A DNA stretch of 64,000 nucleotides, taken from positions 4,216,001 through 4,280,000 of the forward strand of contig NC_057318.1 in NCBI RefSeq assembly GCF_000687475.1, given 5' to 3'. The position numbers and the translations under genes were made by a program. The notes under the pieces are model-generated. The model was not told the origin of the DNA, made no database searches, and was given only the letters and a program-made list of their open reading frames with translations. Positions 57,401 through 64,000 of this stretch are shown here, piece after piece; position 1 is the first letter of the stretch; each line of letters begins with the position of its first letter. The DNA is from Ustilaginoidea virens. Lineage: Eukaryota > Ascomycota > Sordariomycetes > Hypocreales > Clavicipitaceae.

Positions 57401-59784
57401 CTACCACATGAATCGCTGCAGCCGCCCTTCGTCCAGCGGTTGCCCCGTCTCATCCCTCCAAACGTAGGGCTTGACGATGAACAGGCATCCAGTAACCCCG
57501 TTGATGACTAGGAACCAAAGCGTCTCCGAAAAGAGACCCAGGTCACGCCGTCTCAAAACGGCCACAGCTGCTCTGGCCAGGAGGCGTTGACTTGTGCCAT
57601 CGGATGATCCCCGCTGGGCAATGTCGTCATCAGGCAACCTCCTTGCCGGCACCAACAACCGCCACATCACCCAGGGGAGGATAAAGTATCGCGGCTCAAC
57701 GAGCGGCGCCGTCATGAGTGAAAGACAAGTGGTCAGAAATAGCACGAGTGCGGTAGAAGTCGGTACTGGCTCAGCACAGGAAACGAGAGGGTCGCGCAGC
57801 TCCGAGTCCCGACCCCGCTCGTTCCTGGTACGCTCTGCATCTGCTGCCTCTCTCTTCTTGTCGCACTCGCTGATGAATGGTCCAGGATGAACAAGGCTAC
57901 AAGCACTCTTCGCTCTCGCCCAGTCATGGCCCCGGCCTTCAAGAATGCTCCATATCATCCACCGGCATACCGTGTAGGGCAAAACCAGCAGCAAACGGAA
58001 CCCGCCCCCGCGACGGATCGTGTATCGAAAGATGTAAAACATGTAGTGCCGATTGTCGGCCAAGGTGAAGGGATGAACGATGGTGTTGTATTTGATGACT
58101 CCGAGCGACGCGGCCAAGATGGTGAGGTGGTACACCGCCCAGATAAACACCTTTGTACAAAACCTCCAAGACGTGGTTTCCGGGGCCGGCGAGAGCTGCG
58201 ATGGTGATGCAGCCTGGTTTTGAGTTTGAGGAACAGCGCCAGAGTGGAACTTGAAGGGTCTTCTCCGTTGCAGGATTCCCGACTGTCCGGATTCTGCAAT
58301 GGCTGAGCTTGTTGTTGTTGTTGTTGTTGCCGTTGCGGTGATACATCTCTGCTCCGTGCTGCTCTGGCCCGGCTCCGAGCTGTTCAATCTGGCGCCTATG
58401 CCAGAGGCATTGACCGCCAAAGGCAAAAGAAGCGGAAAGGAGAAGAAGGCAAACAACGGCCAGATATACAATAACTGGGCGAGATGGAGGGTGGCCACGT
58501 GGTTAGATTTGTCGCCTGCGGTTCGTCAGCATCGAGAAACGGTCCTTGAGAAGGGCAAGACGAAACAGCGTACCGAGAACAACACCGCCATTCCACCACA
58601 CAAACCCAGTAAAGACAACAAGTACTGACAAGTACGGCCAAATCTGTCGAATCACTCGAACAGGGTTACATAGAGCTGCAAAGGCCAGGCCGATGATAAC
58701 ACGGAGCATATCTACGCAGTTGTCAGGAGTTGTCAGGAGTTGTCAGGAGTTGTCAGGAGTTATCTGGCAAGACCCCAGGACTCTAGTCTTACCATCTGGC
58801 CACGCCATATTCAACGGTGGATCGTGTACGTCGCCCATCGAGCATCTCCAAGCAAAGAATTTCACCTGCTCAACAAGAGAGGTCGGCCATGGTTGAGACG
58901 CACGCTCCGGTCGCAACGTCTTGACTGCATGAACAGTTTCCAGGCCACCCATCCAGACCACAATCCAGAAAATGTTTGTTTGCCTCATAACAAGTGCGAC
59001 GAGGCCCAGAACAGCTGTAACAAGGTCGCTCATGAACGAGCTCCTATCCCGAACAACACGTGAAAGATGGTTGAGGAACGCTCCGACCACAACCGCTGTG
59101 GATATAACATCTGTGTAGTACAGCCCTGAAAAGAAGAAGAGCAAGGGGAAAAGCCCAATGTTGAACGCTGTGTGTATGGAGTGTGCTGAGATGTACTTGA
59201 TTCGCCTTGAAGAATGGCCTTGACGGAGTCTTGATTCAATTTCGTGACGACAGAGAACCGCCAAGCACACCAAAACAATCAAGCCGAGAACGTTAGTGGC
59301 GCGCAGGTGGCTAGGACTGCACAGGAATATCCATGGGCATTTCAGAGCCGCGGCTGCCTTTTGGAGGAGTATTGAAAACAGGTACCTGGAACGTCAGCGT
59401 CATGATTCCGTGGCACCGACGAAGGGGTTCGGTCCTCAAGGTATACGAACAAGCCTGGCGGTGTTGTGATTTTGTCGTCCCACTCAAGAAATCTCCCCTG
59501 GCAGTACTTTTGAGCTTGAGGGATATGAAATACCTCGTCCTTGTATAAATAAGCTCTCCTGCACTTCAATCAAGCTTGGGATGCCGTACCAAGTAAGGAA
59601 GAGGGACCGTCCGGGAAACTGTAGCGAGCCAGCCCACGCTCACCACAGCCAGCAGTTGAAATGAAATCAAGCCTTTCCATTTTTGCTCGAATAGTCGAGA
59701 CAAGGGAATCAGAAAAAGGGTGCAAAGAGCCAGGGTAGTGAGAGAAGAGACCCAGAGGTGGTCAGATCGAGTTTGGTTCTCCAT
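57401..59784 (-). CDS. ALG10: Dol-P-Glc:Glc2Man9GlcNAc2-PP-Dol alpha-1,2-glucosyltransferase
   Basis: Predicted 709 aa from five exons: 59784-59590, 59539-59451, 59385-58793, 58711-58574, 58515-57401 (introns 50, 65, 81, 58 bp; all phases agree). Alg10 (Die2) adds the last glucose to the lipid-linked oligosaccharide in the ER before transfer to proteins. The family hallmark DEVFHIPQAQKYCQGRFLEW with DDKITTPPGLY spans exons 2-3, and VEPRYFILPWVMWRL lies near the C-terminus (exon 5). About 12 hydrophobic segments are spread along the protein, as expected. Start is ambiguous: ATG 59784 (MENQTRSDHLW) or two in-frame ATGs upstream (59817, 59799). The C-terminal third has a soluble Ser/Gln/Pro-rich loop (about exon 5 residues 40-95), longer than in yeast. 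The fourth exon boundary is preceded by an intron of tandem decamers. Confidence 0.92.
58721..58760 (-). repeat. 10-bp tandem repeat in ALG10 intron 3
   Basis: Four perfect copies of tgtcaggagt on the + strand (ACTCCTGACA on the gene's strand). Each copy contains CTGAC, which fits the fungal branch-point consensus, and the array ends 9 bp before the 3' splice site at 58712. Confidence 0.9.
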
Positions 59785-60430
59785 GGCATCTGATTGCATC
59801 AGGTCCAGGGCCAGCAAGTGGCCTGCCTCGCTGAGGACTCAGGAGACTGCACGGTCGCCAACAGCTCGAAAGCCCAGAGGACTCGGTATGGCATGAAACT
59901 GAAGACGTGACTAGCTGGGATATCTCATTTTGAGGTCTTTTGTGGAATCACCGTCGCCGGGTTGAATCTTTTGCAGCGAGGGTATGATGACTATGACTAA
60001 AAGGAAGTTGCTTGATCGATCAGGTGCCTGGAAAAATAAGTGCATCATCCGTGCCAGATACTGTATGTGTACTGTACGCTGGGAACATCCGTACATACTG
60101 TACCGCAGTGGGCGGCTCTGAACACTCCCTGCACGGGCGAGCACCGGACGTCTTGCGGCACTGTGAACCCCCAACTGCTCGCGACTTGACAGACAATTTG
60201 GACATTTTGTCGCGGCGGTCACATCGACTCTCACACCCGCTCCAAAGGATCAATCCATTTCAGTCACAGTCCATGGAAGAAGTTGAGGCTACAACACCGG
60301 CAGGATTCGCGAAAGCAGGACAAAGCAAGCGGCTCAAAATTTCTACTGCGAGTATCTAATACAAAGAAAAAGTCCCTTGTGGCTGGCGAGGAATTGATTA
60401 TCTACAGTCCGGTTACCACCAGCGTTTGCC
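59785..60430. promoter_or_regulatory. Intergenic region between QCR10 stop and ALG10 start
   Basis: 646 bp holding the QCR10 3' region and the ALG10 promoter. Small ORFs occur on both strands, none with a recognisable domain. A gtac-rich patch (60062-60106: atgtgtactgtacgct, gtacatactgtaccgc) is the only repeated motif. Confidence 0.45.
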
Positions 60431-61343
60431 TTAGAATGGCTGGTGAAATTGTTAGCAAACGCTCCACATCAACGTGAATAAACTGGACAAGCAACCTACG
60501 TTGTCCTGAGGATTGATCTCTTCCTTGACAAAATAGCGACCAACAAGAGGCAGTTTCTGTTTGACTAGGGTTAGATCTGAAGTGGGCCAAATGACCGAAA
60601 AAAGAAAGAAAAAGGAGAAGACGAAAGGAGCCATCGAACCTGCAAAACGTCTTGTTGTACCCGGGGAATGCCAGACACGTAGAAAAAGAGACCGACAACG
60701 GCAGCTCCGCCAAAGGAGGCAGATCTAATAGAGCTGATAAAATCCGTTAGCGAGAACGCGCGGAACCCAACTGCTTGGCCTCAACGCCTCGGTTGATCCT
60801 AGACACCAAGGTTGACCGTCTGAGACCCTTCGAAAGTTCCACGTTCCCGAGCCTCCAGTGCCGTGTCATGGAATTGATAGTTTCCCTACAGCCCAACAAC
60901 GCTCAAGCAGTCTGGCTCGGGTGAAAACCTCGGTCTCTGGGAGCGGCATTGCCGCCTGAGAGAAGAGAAAACAAAGACGGAAACATTGAGATTGCGCTCA
61001 CTTTCTGAGAATAGTAGTCTTGCTCCAGCCGTTGATGTGAGGTTGGTATTTATACCTAGTTCTTGCAGTTAGCATCGCAGCTCGGGCTTGTTCAGTCGGC
61101 CAAGATCGGACAGAGGCACGGCGAGTGTCGTGTGCACATCGCGACGGGAAATTTTCAGTCGCTCGAGATATTGGAACGTACTTGGGACCGTAGGCGCTCT
61201 TGAATTCCGCAGCGCGGACAGGAGTCTAGCACAACGGTGTGGTCAGTCAGATGCTTGGGCTACACGCGTTGGGCCACGAAAATAAAAGGCGTGGTGGTAG
61301 ATCGTGGAAGGCTTTTGGGTTGAGAGCTTACAGAGAAAACCAT
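60431..61343 (-). CDS. QCR10: Cytochrome b-c1 complex subunit 10
   Basis: Predicted 89 aa from six exons: 61343-61332, 61225-61182, 61055-61002, 60733-60640, 60556-60500, 60439-60431. This is a small single-pass subunit of respiratory complex III in the inner mitochondrial membrane, associated with the Rieske protein. The spliced product begins MVFS, then AYGPKYKYQPHINGWS, a membrane segment (FGGAAVVGLFFYVSGIP), then RVQQDVLQKLPLVG, and ends NPQDNPF, all typical of fungal Qcr10. Total length divides by three and matches the family. Exon 1 is 12 nt and exon 6 only 9 nt. The join exon 3-exon 4 (ILR to RSASF) is the least certain; the intron there would be 268 bp and could hold another small exon. 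The start codon is 291 bp from that of MED4 on the other strand. Confidence 0.85.
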
Positions 61344-61634
61344 TGTGGGTTCAGAAACGGCAATCACGAACTGCCTATACAACTCAATCGCTGCGGAGGG
61401 GATTAATTCAAGAAAAATGATGCCGACTTGGCGACGGAAAGAAAGGCTGGACTGGACTGGACTGGACGATGGGTGGCCTGAGGCCCACCCGAATGGACGT
61501 TGGGGAGCACTCGGTGGTGACCAATCATCCATCACCTTTTGCACAGCAAGCCGTCGTCAAACTCCACATGCATCCAGCTGCAAACTTGGGTAGAGCCGTC
61601 CATCTGCCGGAGCAGCAACCAGACAAGACAGACA
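61344..61634. promoter_or_regulatory. Shared divergent promoter of QCR10 and MED4
   Basis: Only 291 bp separate the two start codons. A ggact pentamer repeat (61447-61466) lies near the middle. No TATA box is obvious on either side. Confidence 0.6.
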
Positions 61635-62709
61635 ATGGACAACTACATTGACACCCGGTTTGAGAGGCTCGAGAAGGCGCTATCAAACCTGATTGACTCT
61701 GTTACCAAATACCACCCGTCTACGACTCAAGCCGAAGAGCTCAAAGCAGCTGACATTGACTTGAGCAGAGGGCTTGAGGAAGGTGAGCGAGCACACGGGC
61801 ACCCCTTCCTATGCCGTCAAGTCTCTACACCGACTAACGTTCGCATTCGTTCCAGTCCAGACTCACCAGAACAATCATCTTCGCATCCAAAAGCTTCGTC
61901 AGTCTTCGGCTCTCCTGGATGCTCAAATACGCGACACCCTCAACAGCCTGGCCAACACGCGCAGAGACATCGTCACCACGCACGCAACGACGTATCCTTC
62001 GGATCCGTATTACCCCATTGCATACGAGGAACTTTTGAGCTATGCCCGTCGCATCAGCAAGACCACCTTGCCTCCGGCAGCAACCATGGAGGGCGTCGCT
62101 ACACCGCCCGAGTCACAAACGCCCAATCCTGATTCCAATCCACCGTCCGCGCTGACACCATCAGCCCGCACACCGTCGCAACCTCAGAGTCCTGCCCCTC
62201 ATGGAACACCTGCCCAGGTGACCTCGGAGCAGGCCACGCAGCAAACTGCAACGAGCTTGAACACGAGCTTGCCCGAGGTGATGAGTCAATATCTCAACCC
62301 GTTATCCGGGCAACTGTTCTTCCCGTGGCCACTGGAAGACAAAATACGCTCTGGAGCCTTGGCGTCATATCAGATCCTCGTGGAACAAGGTATAGATCCG
62401 AAGGGATACGATCCTGCTACAGAGGAGGAGCGAAAGCGAAAAGAAGAGGAGGAACGCAAAGCCAGGGAAGAGCGGGAGAAGGTTGAGCGCGAGGAGAAGG
62501 AGAGACAGGCTCGCGAAGAACGCGAAAAAGCTCGTGTAGAAAGGGAAAAACAGAGAGAGAAGGAACAGGAAGCATGGAGGCGGGCCAGCCTCGCCAGCGG
62601 TCAGCCAGATGGCTCTGGGTCGTCTAGGCCGAACGTCGGTGTCGCGGAAAAGAAACAATTCCAGTTTACGAATCTGGATGATCTGGACGATGACGATGAT
62701 GATGAGTGA
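61635..62709 (+). CDS. MED4: Mediator of RNA polymerase II transcription subunit 4
   Basis: Predicted 333 aa from two exons: 61635-61782 and 61856-62709, with a 73-bp intron (GTGAGC, branch CTAAC, CCAG end). Med4 belongs to the middle module of Mediator and pairs with Med9 and Med7-type subunits to pass signals to RNA polymerase II. The first 110 residues are helical (NYIDTRFERLEKALSNLIDS, then QIRDTLNSLANTRRDIV), matching the Med4 coiled coil. YARRISKTTLPPA follows, then a Pro/Ser/Thr-rich region. WPLEDKIRSGALASYQ is the conserved Med4 C-terminal box. A Lys/Arg/Glu-rich helix (about 245-290) and an acidic tail (DDLDDDDDDE) end the protein, as in many filamentous fungi. Nuclear location is expected. 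Confidence 0.93.
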
Positions 62710-63125
62710 GGCGGGATGGGGGGTTCAGTGACGGGCTGGACTTCGGGTTAGCTTTTGACCTTGAAAGTTGCACTGGTGACGGGTGAAACACAGTCGACGA
62801 GTCGGTCACTGTTGCTAGACGATCTCTTCATTGGCGGTAGCTTCGCCCGAAGATGAACTTTTCTGTTGACTTGAACCGTTTTCTATCAGAAGAATGAAAT
62901 TTTCCCCGCGAGTGTGAATGCACCCCGACACTCTACTCCTCCCTCTACCTCCCCAAAACAACAACAACTTTCGAGATTTGCTATCCGCAACCGCACGCGC
63001 TGGTCATGAATGTATATTGTATATTGTTACACGTAAGACATGAGGAAATGGATGGGTCAGACAGACTGTTGTGTTTCACAACCATCCAAACAGGGGCTTG
63101 GTTAATAAACCCCCCTTCCAAGGAT
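62710..63125. other. Convergent intergenic region between MED4 and TM9 gene
   Basis: 416 bp containing both 3' untranslated regions. A weak tgtatattgtatattg duplication is present at 63010-63026. Nothing else seen. Confidence 0.5.
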
Positions 63126-64000
63126 TTAGTCGATCTTGATGGATGCATAAATCTTTTGGACAAACCACCAGCTGGCAAAGTAACCAATGGAGCCTAAACA
63201 GGACGGTTAGCTCCATCACACGAGATTCGGGCACCAAGGGTACACGTATGTGTATATACATATGTAGAGAGAAAGAGAGCTCACCTGCGAGAATGAAAAA
63301 CAGAAAGGATATGAGAGCACTGTAGCCCATGTACAAGACGATTCCTGCCAAGCCGCCTAGCTTCACCTTGGTGACGAGGTACAGCAAACAGTTCAAAAAG
63401 ATGTACCCGCCGCTCATGCCAGCGGCGAGGAACGACCGCCACTGCCAGCGATAGTTTTCCGCGCAGAGGAGGAAGTACGTCATGAGGATGGTGACCGCAG
63501 CGCACACAATTACCATCAGGCCGTAGCATAAGAAGAGGAAGCCAAACATGTAGTAGATTCGGCTGAACCAGATGGAGCTCAGGATGAAGTAGAGCTCGAC
63601 AAAGATGGCGCCGAACGGCAGCAAGCCCACAATCAACATGCTGGGGACCGGTTTCAGATACGTTGTGACTGGAGGAATCTGGCGAGGAATCTGGTTGGTA
63701 CGGACCGGAGCCTCGATCTGCCTGCTTCGAAATCCGAGCCAGGACCCGGCCACCGAGAGCGGGATGGAGATGAGGAACCAGATGGCGATGATGACGAGCA
63801 TGGTCGTGAAAGGCACCGCGCCGGAAGACTGCTTGGCCCAGAGGAACAGGTCTAGGAGGAAGAATGCGGCGAAGACGATGCCAGGCACAAGCACGGGCGT
63901 GAGGGCAATGTTGAGCTTCCATTGCTCACCCTGCATGGCCTTGTAGGTTCTCGCAGAGGTATAGCCGCCGACAAAGCCGAGGAGGGTGTAGAGTACGATC
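63126..64000 (-). CDS. Transmembrane 9 superfamily (EMP70) protein, 3' part
   Basis: The 5' end lies beyond the window. Visible exons are 64000-63285 and 63193-63126, separated by a 91-bp intron; together they give about 260 C-terminal residues. TM9/EMP70 proteins are nine-pass membrane proteins of Golgi and endosomes, involved in sorting and cell adhesion. Several hydrophobic segments are seen, with loop motifs typical of the family: GFRSRQIEAPVRTNQIPRQI, then PFGAIFVELYFILSSIW, then GGYIFLNCLLYLVTK. The C-terminus KIYASIKID ends with the KxD/E-type signal used for COPI-dependent Golgi retention. Conservation around the splice join (FFILAG to SIGYFASWWFVQKIY) supports the intron. Confidence 0.94.

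Noticed and set aside
32341..64000. Search for a secondary-metabolite or effector cluster
   Set aside because: All recognised genes are housekeeping or general enzymes; no polyketide or peptide synthetase, terpene cyclase or small secreted Cys-rich protein was seen.

Overview
This is nuclear DNA of a filamentous ascomycete. The protein-coding genes carry short introns (about 50-290 bp) with GT...AG ends and CTAAC/CTGAC branch sites. The encoded proteins are typical of Pezizomycotina: a DUF4045-gelsolin protein, Qcr10, Alg10, Med4 and an F-box protein of a fungal type. The repeats show the CpA-to-TpA decay expected of repeat-induced point mutation (RIP). Composition and promoter repeats suggest Sordariomycetes, probably Hypocreales; that placement is inference.

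The window has two compartments. Positions 1 to about 32,340 are gene-free, TpA-rich heterochromatin built from retrotransposons. An outer Ty1/copia element (1-2166 and 17032-20400, + strand) is split by a second copy of the same family (2167-17026, 347-bp LTRs, 5-bp target duplication atact). That copy is itself split by a copia element of another family on the - strand (4855-12447, 748-bp LTRs, target duplication atggt). A fourth copia element (21336-28742, - strand, 725-bp LTRs with no difference seen between them, target duplication aatat) sits in extremely AT-rich relic DNA (20401-21335 and 28748-32340). LTR divergence (about 4.6%, 1.2%, 0%) agrees with the nesting order. All internal reading frames are broken by stop codons.

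From about 32,340 onwards the DNA is GC-richer and gene-dense. In order: DUF4045/gelsolin-repeat protein (+, 33485-38426); 1-acylglycerol-3-phosphate acyltransferase (-, 39234-40279); exonuclease V (-, 41287-42961); F-box-like protein with a C-terminal hydrophobic segment (+, 43504-44113); amidase-signature enzyme (+, 46647-48593); NIPA-type magnesium transporter (+, 50854-52781); CHIP-like TPR/U-box ubiquitin ligase (-, 53639-54712); a small conserved-looking protein (+, 56473-56946); Alg10 glucosyltransferase (-, 57401-59784); Qcr10 of respiratory complex III (-, 60431-61343); Mediator subunit Med4 (+, 61635-62709); and the 3' part of a TM9/EMP70 protein (-, 63126-64000, running off the window). 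These are unlinked housekeeping functions, not a biosynthetic cluster. Shared promoters are the main form of coupling: QCR10/MED4, EXO5/F-box, and STUB1-like/56473 are divergent pairs. Intergenic regions carry microsatellites and palindromic AGGTACCT-type repeats.

I did not find an obviously new biological system. The most interesting points are the stratified nested retrotransposons, a RIP-damaged element with identical LTRs, half-tRNA-type primer sites matching the initiator-tRNA anticodon arm, a Cys/His-rich frame inside the 347-bp LTR, an Alg10 intron made of tandem branch-point-like decamers, and micro-exons in Qcr10.
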